NCBI GenBank assembly: GCA_040768665.1
Contig: JAXGMN010000036.1
Coordinates: 76,521-140,520 of the forward strand
Origin: JABWBD01 sp040768665
GTDB lineage: Bacteria > Planctomycetota > Planctomycetia > Pirellulales > Thermoguttaceae
Reading direction: 5' to 3'
DNA: 64,000 bases
This document shows, in pieces, positions 18,140 through 27,629 of this stretch (the stretch's first letter is position 1; each line of letters starts with the position of its first letter). A program made the position numbers and the translations under genes. A model generated the notes under the pieces. It was given only the letters and a program-made list of their open reading frames with translations, did not search any database and had not been told where the DNA came from.

Positions 18140-20737
18140 TCACCGATCTTGCCCAGCCGCGAAAGCCGTTCGGACGGCGGGGGGCTGGTACCACAGCGAT
18201 CGCCAGTAGGCCCGGTCCGTCTCATACGGGTCGATTTGGTCCGTGGCCAGGTCGAAGCTTTTGGGCAAGACGCCGAAACGCTGCATCCAACGGACGTAGT
18301 AATCGCCGGGGCGGAAACCGCGGAGGTCAGGACGTCCGTACTCCTCCTGACGCACCTTGGCCGCGCGGATGGCCTGCAGGATGGCTTGATAATCGGGGTC
18401 GTTCGTGTTGCGGAAGGCGGCGGCAGGCTGACCGCCCTCGGCCCGGCACCACTCGTAGCCGCCCGCTTCCTTGGGCAACGACGCCCGGAGAATCATCGAC
18501 TTCTCCGGCGACGACAGGTTGTAGAGGTTCCAGCAGTACAAGGGATAGTTGAGCAAATTTGGCGGCTTGCCGTTGGACCATTGGTCATCCCGCTGCTGCT
18601 TGCTCCGCCGCCCCAAGTTGGCGACCGAACCATGACACGTCAGGCAACGCCGTTGGACGATCGAAGCCACCGGGTTTCCCAGTTCGGGCTTCGAGACGAC
18701 CAAGGGCGTGGCGACCGCGTTCTCCGGGTGGTTAAACACCGCGTACGTCCCGGTGAAACCCGCGCCGGTTTCGATCCACAGACGCACCTTGTCGTATTCC
18801 TGTCGCGTCAGGTTCACGTCGTAATGGCTGCCGCCGATCTTCTGCATCAACGGGCTGGCTCCAGTACCGAATCCGTAAGGCGGATGGTTGCCGTCTTCTC
18901 CCCAACTGCAGCACTGGCTGACCTGGTCGTACGCCCGCAGGGCGGCATAGCTTTGCGTGAACCACTCGGTGTTGTCGCCGGTCAGCACGACGTGACCCTC
19001 GGGCTTCTCGGCATTGTGGCAGGCCACGCAGTGCCGGTCCCAAATCGGCTGAATGTCGCGTGGGTAGTCGAACACATCGGGCACGTCGGCAACCGGTGCA
19101 ATCTGGTTCGGAGGACGTCTCAACGCCATCAGGCCGGCGTTGTTTGGGCGGTTATCGGGAGTTCCCGTGCGAGGTTCGTGACAGCCCACGCATCCTTGGG
19201 TCTCGCCGGGCATGACCATCGTGAAGTTCTGCATCCGCTTGACCGCCACGCCGTGCTCGTCGAGCGCGACGAAATAGACCGCGCGCAGCGCCGGAACCTC
19301 GAACGAAGCCGATCCGTCGGCCTCGACCGGAACGGTCCCCAGGACCCGGCGCAACGTAATGTATCCACCGTGATAACCGGGCAGTCCGTGTTTGCTGCCC
19401 GGCTTGGGCAAGTCTTCCAACACCAGCAGCTTTTTGATCGCGCCCGGCTCGACCCCGGCCATGTTGCGACCCCGGTAGACGTCGGTCAGCACCAGTTGTC
19501 CCGTAGTCTTCTGCAGATCGGCACGAGTGGGAAGCACCGGTTCGCGAAGCCGCGGCCGAATCACCTGAGGATCGTGAACCATCTTCTCCGCCCGGTAGAA
19601 CTCCTGGGTCTGCCCTGTGTCGTCGAGAACCAGCAGGCTCTTGTCCCGCGCCACGAGGAAACAGTCTGGGGACAACGGATAGGGATCGCGAAAGCCCTCG
19701 CGTCCTTGTCCCGAGCCGATACTCCACCCCAAACCAGGCGCCTCGGGGCTGATCTGTCTGGCCGCGGACCACTCGCCCGGTCCGGCTTTGACATCGACCA
19801 GCATCACGTTTCCGGCATTCTCGCGACGCCCGAACGCCGGCGAAAAGACGGACACGATTTTGCCGTCCGCGCCGGGGACGGGCAGCGCGTCACACTTGGC
19901 GAAAAACGTCGGGTACGGCCGCCCCACGCCGCCGAACAGCACCATCTGTCCGGTGCCATCGGGGTTCATCACCCACAGGTCGCGGAATTTCTCCGGGTCG
20001 CGGTCCGTGTAATCCCACCGCGTGTAGACGATGCGCCCGTCCGGCAGAACGGCCGGACGGTCTTCCGAAATCGTGTTGGCCGAGAGACAGCGGATATTGC
20101 CGCCATCCGCGTCCATCCGGTGGATGACGGCCGCCGGCACGCGATTGCAGGCCACGAAACGGTGGCACCGGCTCGAGGCGAAAACAATGCCGCCGTCAGG
20201 CAGATAGGCCGGATCGACGTCGTCACAGTCCCCAAAGGTCAATTGCCGAAATCCGCTCCCATCGACGTTGATCTCGCACAGATGATAATGATGCGTGCCG
20301 CCCGGACGATACGCAAAAAGGACCTTCCCGCCATCGTAATGGACACGTGGGTCGCGGAATCCACCCTGGGGATCGTCCAACAGCACGGCGACCTGCCGGG
20401 TCCGCAGGTTGAGCTTGCAGAGTTGCGATCCGTCGGGGGCATGGATGTACTTCGCTTCGTCGGCATATTCGCCAAAGGTGGCGTACCATTGGTAGGCCGA
20501 ACATAAGTCGCGGATGACAAAGACGATCTCTTCCGCGCCGCCCATCGCCTGCAGGGCCTTGTCCACGAGCGTGTCGGCACTGACGAAGTCGGCAGCGACC
20601 GAGCGAGGCTTGGCTGTCTCCGCGGCCCAGAGGCGGCTTTCCATTACGGCGGCCACGTGTTGATGGAGATTCGTCGTCGCAAGAATCGCCGCAAGCAACA
20701 GCGTCTTCGTTGCCGCAAGAATCCGTCGTCGCGTCAT
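18140..20737 (-). CDS. Secreted TolB-like triheme protein with hydrazine-synthase-alpha-like region
   Basis: An 865-residue protein. The start is the ATG at 20737, preceded by an AAAGGAT ribosome binding site and followed by a signal peptide (MTRRRILAATKTLLLAAILA); the reading frame runs about 180 codons further upstream, but that part looks non-coding. PD40/TolB motifs occupy about 80-330 (YLPDGGIVFASSR, LWVMNPDGTGQ). Three c-type heme motifs follow: CVGCH near 516, CVACH near 570 and CLTCH near 698, the second in the phrase IQPIWDRHCVACH. It is a paralogue of the protein at 317-3598 but has one more heme and lacks the discoidin-like tail. A periplasmic electron-transfer or oxidoreductase role is inferred. 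Confidence 0.8.
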   Translation of the reverse strand: MTRRRILAATKTLLLAAILATTNLHQHVAAVMESRLWAAETAKPRSVAADFVSADTLVDKALQAMGGAEEIVFVIRDLCSAYQWYATFGEYADEAKYIHAPDGSQLCKLNLRTRQVAVLLDDPQGGFRDPRVHYDGGKVLFAYRPGGTHHYHLCEINVDGSGFRQLTFGDCDDVDPAYLPDGGIVFASSRCHRFVACNRVPAAVIHRMDADGGNIRCLSANTISEDRPAVLPDGRIVYTRWDYTDRDPEKFRDLWVMNPDGTGQMVLFGGVGRPYPTFFAKCDALPVPGADGKIVSVFSPAFGRRENAGNVMLVDVKAGPGEWSAARQISPEAPGLGWSIGSGQGREGFRDPYPLSPDCFLVARDKSLLVLDDTGQTQEFYRAEKMVHDPQVIRPRLREPVLPTRADLQKTTGQLVLTDVYRGRNMAGVEPGAIKKLLVLEDLPKPGSKHGLPGYHGGYITLRRVLGTVPVEADGSASFEVPALRAVYFVALDEHGVAVKRMQNFTMVMPGETQGCVGCHEPRTGTPDNRPNNAGLMALRRPPNQIAPVADVPDVFDYPRDIQPIWDRHCVACHNAEKPEGHVVLTGDNTEWFTQSYAALRAYDQVSQCCSWGEDGNHPPYGFGTGASPLMQKIGGSHYDVNLTRQEYDKVRLWIETGAGFTGTYAVFNHPENAVATPLVVSKPELGNPVASIVQRRCLTCHGSVANLGRRSKQQRDDQWSNGKPPNLLNYPLYCWNLYNLSSPEKSMILRASLPKEAGGYEWCRAEGGQPAAAFRNTNDPDYQAILQAIRAAKVRQEEYGRPDLRGFRPGDYYVRWMQRFGVLPKSFDLATDQIDPYETDRAYWRSLWYQPPAVRTAFAAGQDR

Positions 20738-20900
20738 GGTCTGATCCTTTCGGGGTATCGCTGTCAATCGACTCCCAATTCGTCGGAGGCAAAGGCCTGC
20801 CCCTGGTTGGTCGAGTTTTCCAAGCACCCGGCAGGGCGGGATGAATCCATAGCCCGTGGCGCAGCCGCACGGGCTTGTCCGGGGTGATCGTGACAGGGAC

Positions 20901-21884
20901 TCAATCGAATTTGCCGGCAATAAACTGCTGGTAGCGTTCAGCCACGCGGCCGGTCTTGGCGTCGCCGGAGTGGACGAGGATGCCCACGTGCTGCTTGAGC
21001 GACTCGCCCTTCTTGAGCACGAAGGGCACTCCGCTCTGGGCGTCGGGCCGGCGGGGGCCAAAGGTGCCGTAGTCGCGCACCAGCCACAGGGGCGGCGATG
21101 CGCGATCGGCCACCGGGAAGACCGCCAGCCCTTCCGTGACGCCGTCCACGCAATTGGAGCAGTCCACCCACAGAGCACGCTTCTCATGGGTTCCCTGCTC
21201 GTTGACGCCGCCAGCCGAGTTGGTAATCGTGCCGCCGGCCGGGACGCCGAACTTCGCGTGCATGCGCACGTAGGGCCAGGCATAATGGTTCCACTCGCTG
21301 ACGATCCGCATGTCGCCGTAGGTGGCCTGAACTTCGAACTGCAAATCGAGCAGGTACTCGTCCCGGCCCAAAGGCACGACGCGCAGCCGGCGATGTTCGT
21401 CCAGAACGCGCAGTTGGCCGAAATCGGCCAGCCAAGTGGCCAGGGTCCGAATGGTCGCCTTGCCGCCTTCTACGTCCTCGCCCAGGAACTTCATGTGACG
21501 GATGCAATCGCGGAAGCCCTTGGGGGTACGCTTGGAATCCTCCTTGAGTCCGATGGCATAGAAAGAGATGGGATCGTGGTTGGGCGGCTCGACGATGTCG
21601 TTGACCCAAACCGAACGATGATGCAAATGGCGGTCGTCGGGGTACTGGACCGTCAAGGGTTTGCCGGACGGGCTGCGGACCGGGTAGTAGTGCGGGAAGT
21701 CGAGGTCGGCGGCGTATTGGTAGGCCACGGCCTCGCGGCCGTCGATCAGGACCTGCAACTGCCCCTGGCGATCGTCACGCTTCAGTTCGATCGACGGAAC
21801 CGGCGCGGTCGTCTGGGCGACACCTATGGCGCCGTGCAAGAATAACAGGCTGGCAGACGCGCCAGCAATCCAGAGCGTTCTCAT
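20901..21884 (-). CDS. Secreted DUF6807 (PmoA-like) protein
   Basis: A 327-residue protein with a signal peptide (MRTLWIAGASASLLFLHGAIGVAQ). It carries the family hallmark PDDRHLHHRSVWV near 85 and the matching late motifs WVDCSN and HEKRALW, with SGVPFVLKKGESL near the end. DUF6807/PmoA-like proteins are annotated as methane-oxygenase-related by name only; they have a beta-sandwich fold like galactose-mutarotase proteins and occur in carbohydrate-degradation loci in planctomycetes and Bacteroidetes. The histidine cluster may bind metal or sugar. It precedes the triheme gene by about 160 bp on the same strand and may be cotranscribed with it. Confidence 0.75.
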   Translation of the reverse strand: MRTLWIAGASASLLFLHGAIGVAQTTAPVPSIELKRDDRQGQLQVLIDGREAVAYQYAADLDFPHYYPVRSPSGKPLTVQYPDDRHLHHRSVWVNDIVEPPNHDPISFYAIGLKEDSKRTPKGFRDCIRHMKFLGEDVEGGKATIRTLATWLADFGQLRVLDEHRRLRVVPLGRDEYLLDLQFEVQATYGDMRIVSEWNHYAWPYVRMHAKFGVPAGGTITNSAGGVNEQGTHEKRALWVDCSNCVDGVTEGLAVFPVADRASPPLWLVRDYGTFGPRRPDAQSGVPFVLKKGESLKQHVGILVHSGDAKTGRVAERYQQFIAGKFD

Positions 21885-22189
21885 CCAAGTGCCTCCTCGT
21901 CTGTGTCGAGTCCCTTAAAGATGCCTCGACGGGGTTGATTACTTCAGGCTGGATTGATCTGACCCTGCTGACACACAAACACTCAACTCCTTCAGTCGAA
22001 TCTCGACGATCACCATATTGGCACTTCCGAGGGCGACAATCCGGCTGGGCCTGTAACACCACTACGTTAGCAGAATCGGCAACCACCGTCCAGCATCCGC
22101 CGATGCCAGATGATCCGACATCTACTGGCAAGTGAACCTGAAACGAGGAATGCTCTACGCAAGACCGTGGATTTCCCAACGGCGCGCCA

Positions 22190-22425
22190 CGCGTATACGC
22201 TCACAGCGCACGCCGGACGGCAAACGGCTGTTGATGCTCGCAACGCTGGGCAAAACCGGCGAGGACGAAGGCATTTCAACAGTCCGACGGATATGGCCGT
22301 CACGCCGGCGGGCGACATCTTCGTCAGCGACGGGTACGGCAACCGTCGCGTCGTCCACTTCAACCCCGGGGGCAAGTTCATCAAGGCGTGCAGCGAATAC
22401 GGCGGCCCCAGCGGCAAAGCACCAG
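22190..22425 (+). pseudogene. NHL-repeat protein remnant with a frameshift
   Basis: Two frames together encode a recognisable NHL-propeller stretch: TPDGKRLLMLATLGKTGEDEG in one frame, then HFNSPTDMAVTPAGDIFVSDGYGNRRVVHF in another. The switch near 22275 fits loss of a single C (GGCATTTCAAC, where GGCCATTTCAAC would keep the frame). No start, no signal peptide and no further blades are present. The parent was probably a peptidylglycine-lyase-like secreted propeller protein. The rest of 21885-22590 contains nothing I can assign. Confidence 0.6.
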
Positions 22426-22590
22426 GATGCGATGGCGGAGCGCGGTTGTCAACGGAAGAGGGGCGGCCGGCCCGCAGGTCGGGTCGGCCCGGATATCGCG
22501 CAGCCGACGGCGGGGGGCCGCACGCCCGACGCGGCGCTGGAAATGGCCGCCCTGCTGCGTTAAGCTGGTAGGGCCAGTACCGCTCCGCAC

Positions 22591-22826
22591 GGAAGGAGGT
22601 TTCTATGAAATGCCGGCTGCTCGTTGCTTTCAGTGTGGTTCTCGTTTCTTTCTCCGGCCGTTCAGTCGCCGCGCCGGCCGATTCCGATCGCATGCTGGCC
22701 GAGCCGACGCCCATGTTCACAGAGTGGCAGACGCGGTTCGCTCTCCCCCGCCCCGACGTCCAGGCCTTGCGGACCTTCGCCGGCCTGCCGCTCCGTCCCG
22801 CTGTCCAAGTTCTCAGGAGGAATCCG
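22591..22826 (+). other. Vestigial gene start in frame with the M28 peptidase
   Basis: A strong ribosome binding site (GGAAGGAGG) at 22591-22599 precedes an ATG at 22605 and a signal peptide-like sequence (MKCRLLVAFSVVLVSFSGRSVAAP). The frame runs without a stop into the M28 gene. That gene has its own ribosome binding site and leader 74 codons later, so this looks like the head of a lost secreted-protein gene. Confidence 0.5.
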
Positions 22827-23819
22827 ATGATTTGCAGATTCGCGACTGTGGCTCTCCTGGCGTTCGCGATTCAGGCGCCCGGCAATGCGCAGGCCGACCC
22901 GGACATCCGCGGCCTGATCAACTCGGTGGATTCCGGCAGCATGTCGAAGCACCTGTTCCACCTGGCCAAGACGATCCCCTTCCGCAAGCTGAACGTGACC
23001 CTGCCCGGTCACGCGAAGAACACGTTGTACGAAGCCGACGACTATATCGCGGAGAACTTGCAGGCGTGGGGCTACCGCGTCGAGAAGGAAGGCGTCCAGG
23101 TCCAGGCGTATCGCCGCGACAAGACCAAGCCGATTTCCGCGCAATACTCGAAGCCGATGCCGGACGATCCCTGGTACACGGCATACAATCTCTACGCTGA
23201 AAAGAAAGGCCGTTCGCATCCGGACGACATCATTTTGCTCGTGGCGCACAAGGACTCCCAGAGTTGGATCGACTCGCCCGGTGCGAACGACAACGCGATC
23301 GGCACGTCGGGCGTCTTGGAGATCGCACGGATCCTGGCAAAACACGCACCCGAGCGGACCATCCGGTTCCTTTTCTGCAACGAGGAGCACACGCCCTGGA
23401 CGAGCGTGACCGCGGCCCAGAATGCGAAGAAGCGGGGCGACCGGATCATCGCGGTTTTCAATCTCGACGCGCTGGGGGGAAAGCCGGCGGCCGAGACGGC
23501 TGCCCACAAGCTGCCGAACGTGGCCGCATACACGGCGCCGGAGGGGGCGCGCCTGGCGGAACTCGTCGGTACGGTGAATGCGCGCTACGGCATCGGCCTC
23601 GAACACCGCACAGTCAAGAGGCGGTCGCCCGGCGACGACGACGGTTCATTCGTGAAGGCCGGCTATCCGGCAGCGATCATCCTCATCGGTTCGTGGCCGT
23701 ACGGCGATCCCAACTACCACGTCCCGGAAGATACCCCCGAGCGCTCCGATGTCCCGAACGCGACGAAGCAGGTGCAGGCGGCTCTCGCGGCCGTCCTCAC
23801 GCTCGATCAGGAACGCTGA
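22827..23819 (+). CDS. Secreted M28-family zinc aminopeptidase
   Basis: A 330-residue protein from the ATG at 22827, chosen because AGGAGG lies six bases upstream and a signal peptide follows (MICRFATVALLAFAIQAPGNAQA). All five M28 metal ligands are present: His141 and the catalytic Asp143 in VAHKDS, the bridging Asp155 in PGANDN, the catalytic base Glu186 and ligand Glu187 in CNEEH, Asp214 in FNLDALGG and His298 in NYHVPED. It should remove N-terminal residues from peptides outside the cytoplasm using two zinc ions. The reading frame extends upstream into a second leader (see 22591-22826); translation from there would bury the true leader inside the chain. Confidence 0.85.
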   Translation: MICRFATVALLAFAIQAPGNAQADPDIRGLINSVDSGSMSKHLFHLAKTIPFRKLNVTLPGHAKNTLYEADDYIAENLQAWGYRVEKEGVQVQAYRRDKTKPISAQYSKPMPDDPWYTAYNLYAEKKGRSHPDDIILLVAHKDSQSWIDSPGANDNAIGTSGVLEIARILAKHAPERTIRFLFCNEEHTPWTSVTAAQNAKKRGDRIIAVFNLDALGGKPAAETAAHKLPNVAAYTAPEGARLAELVGTVNARYGIGLEHRTVKRRSPGDDDGSFVKAGYPAAIILIGSWPYGDPNYHVPEDTPERSDVPNATKQVQAALAAVLTLDQER

Positions 23820-24017
23820 AACGCGCGGATCGATTGCGCCGCTGATTTCCCGGATCCCGGCGAGACTTCCGGAAAATCCGTGAAGCGGCTGGGAAATCAG
23901 GCGGGGCTCTACCCACCGACAGGAGTTTCGTTCGTCGAATTCGTGAACTACTGTCGTCGGGCGGTTTCTGTTGTACCGCCGAACGGCTCGGTCCATGCCT
24001 TCGGCTTTCCCTCGGAG

Positions 24018-25448
24018 CTACTTCAGCTCGGCGAACATCTCCAGAAGCGCGTCGACGATCTTCACCGAGGCCTGGATTTCCACCTTGTTGGTGCCCAACC
24101 AGGTTTCGTAGCCACCCTGCTTATGTTGCTCGGGCGCTGGCAGATAGCCGTATCCGCCGTTGGCCAGCTCGATCGTGAAGCTCGGCTTGAACGGGTTGCG
24201 CGCCTTCAACTCCAGGCCGATGTCCGAGAATACCTCGAAGGGGATGGCGGAAATGCCAAGATCGCCGATGCGGACGGCCTGAAGGACCACCCGCACCGTT
24301 TCGGGCGACTCGAGCTGCTGAATGGCTCGCTCGGCATAGTTGCGCTCATGGGGGAATTTGTCGGGACGCGCGGGCTCAGCGAGGATCTTTCGGGCATGTT
24401 CAAGCTGGGCGGGTGTCGGCTTACGCACCCCGAGCTCCAATTCCCGCTGACGCATGCCCAGCGGCACCCAATCGTGCCACACGAGTCCCTTGTACTGCTG
24501 GAAAACGGCCTGGGCACACTGGTCGGCAACCAGCCGCATCTGCTCGTACGGTTTGCGTTTCTCGCGAGGGACCGAGTAGTCGTTGTTGTTGATGTTGCCG
24601 CTGGTGCCATTGCTCATGGCGGCCACGAAGGGTGGATCGAGCCGATCGGCGCCCAGCAGTTCCTGGATCCGGTCGGCAAACATGGCAAAGTAGTCGGCCG
24701 AGATGTGGTTGGGACCCGTTCCGCCCACGTAGTGCAGCGAATAGTTGGCCAGCAGGCCCATCGGACGCCCTTCGGCGGTCTCCAGCGCGAAGAAGCCGAT
24801 CTGAGGATCGACCGGGCTGGCCGGCTTCAGCAGGTCGGGCCGGTTGCCCGGATTCATCTTCGCCAGGTCGGGTTCCCCGAAGGGATTGAACAACTCCGTG
24901 CCCGGCTTCATGAACCAACGCCGGCAGAAGACCTGCCCGGGCAGGTCGACCGTACCCCAGGCGATCTTTGCCGGCTGAAGGTTGTTGATCGCGCAGCGCA
25001 CGCCGTCGGCAATCCGATGGGCCACGAACCGCTGGTACTCGGTGAATTCCTTTTCCGGCTGAAGCGGGTTCTTCCAGCGGGCGCTGACCGACGAATGCGT
25101 GTGCGTCCCCGACATGAGCATCCGCTCGGGCGGCAGGCCCGTGGCCTCGCTGATCTGCCGCTTGGCTTCGTCGAGCACCTCGCGGCTGATGTAGATATTG
25201 TCGTTGATCACGATCGCGATTCGTGTGTTGCCGTCGTCGAGGACGAAGCACCGCGCGTGCAGTTCGTCGTGAACATGCTTTGCCGGCGGCGGAGTGCCGA
25301 AGTTACCGACCAGCCCGTCGCCCAGCCAGGGCGTGATGTTGCTGGTCGCAACACCCGCCCGGAAGGGCTTCTTGTCGGCTGACCGGGCGGCGTCCGACGT
25401 CGCCAGGAGTGCAAGAACCGCCAGAAACAGGGAGGCAAATCGAGACAT
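24018..25448 (-). CDS. Neutral/alkaline-ceramidase-like secreted hydrolase, paralogue A
   Basis: A 476-residue protein with a signal peptide (MSRFASLFLAVLALLATSDAARSA). It shows the ceramidase-family order: FRAGVATSNITPWLG near 30, SGTHTHSS near 110 (first zinc His), NYSLHYVGG near 235 (second His), SNGTSGNINNND near 280 and FEVFSDIGLELKARNPF near 415 (Glu ligand), then the Tyr-rich GGYGYLP. In characterised neutral ceramidases the motif after the Gly-Asp carries the catalytic Ser (GDVSPN); here that place reads GNINNN, so classical chemistry is doubtful. At about 470 residues it lacks most of the C-terminal immunoglobulin-like domain of true ceramidases. Closest in-window paralogue is 38621-40033. 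It is divergent from the paralogue at 25694. Confidence 0.8.
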   Translation of the reverse strand: MSRFASLFLAVLALLATSDAARSADKKPFRAGVATSNITPWLGDGLVGNFGTPPPAKHVHDELHARCFVLDDGNTRIAIVINDNIYISREVLDEAKRQISEATGLPPERMLMSGTHTHSSVSARWKNPLQPEKEFTEYQRFVAHRIADGVRCAINNLQPAKIAWGTVDLPGQVFCRRWFMKPGTELFNPFGEPDLAKMNPGNRPDLLKPASPVDPQIGFFALETAEGRPMGLLANYSLHYVGGTGPNHISADYFAMFADRIQELLGADRLDPPFVAAMSNGTSGNINNNDYSVPREKRKPYEQMRLVADQCAQAVFQQYKGLVWHDWVPLGMRQRELELGVRKPTPAQLEHARKILAEPARPDKFPHERNYAERAIQQLESPETVRVVLQAVRIGDLGISAIPFEVFSDIGLELKARNPFKPSFTIELANGGYGYLPAPEQHKQGGYETWLGTNKVEIQASVKIVDALLEMFAELK

Positions 25449-25693
25449 GACTCTCTCCGGTGATCTTGTTGCTGTGTTGACTACGCCGAGTTCATTTGCG
25501 AATCCCGTCGCGGATTGCCAGTGAAGTGTAACCGGGGGAGTCTGGGGAAAGCAAGGGCATGGGTGCTTCGGGCGAAGACTGACGGACGGCGAAGTTGAAC
25601 ACCGTTTGCCGTTTCGCTAGCATGGATGCCGTGTGGCTGGCCTGTGCATATCTGGTTGGCGTATGGATCAAGGGTCGAACGAGGAGACGGATC

Positions 25694-27130
25694 ATGAGTA
25701 CTTTCACGCGACGCACTCTCGTGCGTGCCGCCGCAGCCGGGGGACTCGGCGTCTTGGCTAACTCCTATGGGGCAGTCGGGCGAGCGGGTCAAGCCGTGAA
25801 GAATACGACCACTCCGGTGCGCGCCGCCTCGGCGTCGGTCAGGCTGACCGACGACAACATGGCGGAACTTCATGCCCGGCAGAAGATCTACAGTCGTCCC
25901 TGGGAGGGGGAATTTCGGGCCAACGCACTGGTCCTGGATGCGGAGCAGCGGATCTGCGTGATATCGCTGGATGCTTTGAACCCCGTGATGCCCATGACGC
26001 GATCGGCGGCTGGGCGGATCGCCGCCGCCACGGGCATTCCGGAAGACAATATCCTGATCTGCGCCACGCACACCCACCGCGGCCTCTTCATGGGCGAAAC
26101 CCCGGGGCAGCCATGGACGGAGTTCGTGCGCCGCTTGGAGGAGGGAAGCGTTCAGGCCGCCATCAAGGCGGTTTCGGCGATCGATGCCGCTGGGCCCGGC
26201 GGCCAAGCGACCGTGCAATTCGGCCAGAGCCAGGAAGCCACGGTGGGACGCAACAGTCGCCTGCTGCTCAAGGATGGCTGTATCGGCTGGGACGGCTACG
26301 AGGAGCAGGACGTGGTCCGGCCCACGGGCCCCTACGACCCGGACCTGTACGTCCTGGCCCTGCGGCGTGCGGACGGCAGGTATGGCGGATTGGCGTTCAA
26401 CCATTCGGTGCATAACATCGGTCACATCCGTCAAGACTGTCTGTCGCCCTGCGTCTACGGACTGGCGGCGCTGGAGGTCGAGCGGCGGCACGGCGCCACG
26501 ACTCTGTTTCTGCCTGGAGCGTTCGGCTCCTCGCACAACGTCACCTTCAAGAACAGCGGCGTCCCTGCGGCGGAGAGCGTGCATCGTGTCGTCGACGCGA
26601 TCGAAGAGGCGCTCTCGCGGCTGCGGCCGGCGCTGCCCGGCCCCGTCCGGGTGCTCAACCGGCAGTTCACGTACCACATACGCCGCTTCGACGAGACGAA
26701 GGAGGCTCTTGCGGTGAAGTCGTACCTGGAGAAGTATGCGCCCCAGCGCGCCGCCAGCCAAGGCGAGTGGTTCCGCAAGATGCGCGAAGAACTGGCGCCG
26801 CGGCAGGGCGAGGCCTGCCAGACACGTCTTCAGGTCATCCGGCTGGGGGACATCGTGTTCGTCGGCGTGCCGGGCGAGATGTTCGCCCGCTTGGGGTTGG
26901 AACTGCGGCGGCGATCGCCGTTTCGCCACACGTGCATCATCGGGCTGGCCAACGAGAACATCGGCTACATTCCCGACCGCAAGGCGTACGCCGATGGCGG
27001 TTATCAGACTTGGATGGGCCGGCACAGCAAGCTGGAGGTCGGCACCGGCGAGGCCATGGTCGACCAGGCGGTGGCGATGCTTGATGCGCTTTACGATTCC
27101 GCCCCTCCGCTTCGCTGCGGCGTTTCCTGA
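25694..27130 (+). CDS. Neutral/alkaline-ceramidase-like hydrolase with Tat leader, paralogue B
   Basis: A 478-residue protein from the ATG at 25694, preceded by GAGGAG. The leader is of the twin-arginine type (FTRRTLVRAAAAGGLGVLA). Family motifs are visible: CATHTHRGLFMGE near 120, FNHSVHNIGH near 235, LPGAFGSSHNV near 275 and GVPGEMFARLGLELRRRSPF near 395, then NENIGYIPD. The two His, the Glu and the Tyr of the zinc site look conserved. The catalytic-serine loop differs from the ceramidase consensus and its alignment is ambiguous (GSSHN). It is the most divergent of the four paralogues. It shares a 245-bp divergent intergenic region with paralogue A, where a shared control region could lie. 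Confidence 0.75.
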   Translation: MSTFTRRTLVRAAAAGGLGVLANSYGAVGRAGQAVKNTTTPVRAASASVRLTDDNMAELHARQKIYSRPWEGEFRANALVLDAEQRICVISLDALNPVMPMTRSAAGRIAAATGIPEDNILICATHTHRGLFMGETPGQPWTEFVRRLEEGSVQAAIKAVSAIDAAGPGGQATVQFGQSQEATVGRNSRLLLKDGCIGWDGYEEQDVVRPTGPYDPDLYVLALRRADGRYGGLAFNHSVHNIGHIRQDCLSPCVYGLAALEVERRHGATTLFLPGAFGSSHNVTFKNSGVPAAESVHRVVDAIEEALSRLRPALPGPVRVLNRQFTYHIRRFDETKEALAVKSYLEKYAPQRAASQGEWFRKMREELAPRQGEACQTRLQVIRLGDIVFVGVPGEMFARLGLELRRRSPFRHTCIIGLANENIGYIPDRKAYADGGYQTWMGRHSKLEVGTGEAMVDQAVAMLDALYDSAPPLRCGVS

Positions 27131-27167
27131 ATACCCCCGGCATGTACGTCGGGATTTCCGACAGTTG

Positions 27168-27371
27168 TCAGGGGCTGTCCTTTGCCGGCGAGCCCAGCCA
27201 GCGGTTGAACCACGCCAGCATCTCCGCTCTCATTTCGGCTGAATAGACGTGCCCGGTATCCTGGTACACGATGCTTTTGAACCGCTCGCCCGCTCCGATC
27301 GCACGGTAAACGCCGCCGGCGCGCTCTGCCAGGATCTCGATTCCATCGGCCGGTGACATTCCCGAACGCAT
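27168..27371 (-). pseudogene. C-terminal remnant of an alpha/beta hydrolase
   Basis: The frame encodes 67 residues ending in QDTGHVYSAEMRAEMLAWFNRWLG. This is the closing segment of dienelactone-hydrolase/acetyl-xylan-esterase-like enzymes, with the active-site His in TGHVY. The nucleophile region and lid are absent upstream. From 27372 to 27629 I see nothing further. Confidence 0.6.
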
Positions 27372-27629
27372 GGTCTCTCTCCCTGGAACTCATCGGCGAT
27401 GCCTCGATCCCGCCTGATGAAAGTACTCGTTCCGGCCTCAAGTGTCAAACGCTCTGGCGCGTGCCGGGGGACGAGGCGGTGCTTTTGCCTTTTGCCGACG
27501 GCAAGTGGCAGGCGGGGAGGCGATCTTGGACTGTGGCCGCGTCTTCCGGCGGTCGCCGTCAGGCGGTAGTATTGCCAAAAAGAGCCGATTGGAGCTCGTC
27601 GCAAGATCTGCGTACCACGGAGAAGAATC

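Noticed and set aside
18098..18194. Earlier ATG for the GH5-like gene
   Set aside because: It would overlap the end of the triheme gene and place Arg-rich residues before the signal segment.
16443..20506. Two long plus-strand frames opposite the GH5-like and triheme genes
   Set aside because: High-GC antisense shadows. The opposite strand carries signal peptides, heme motifs and catalytic residues.
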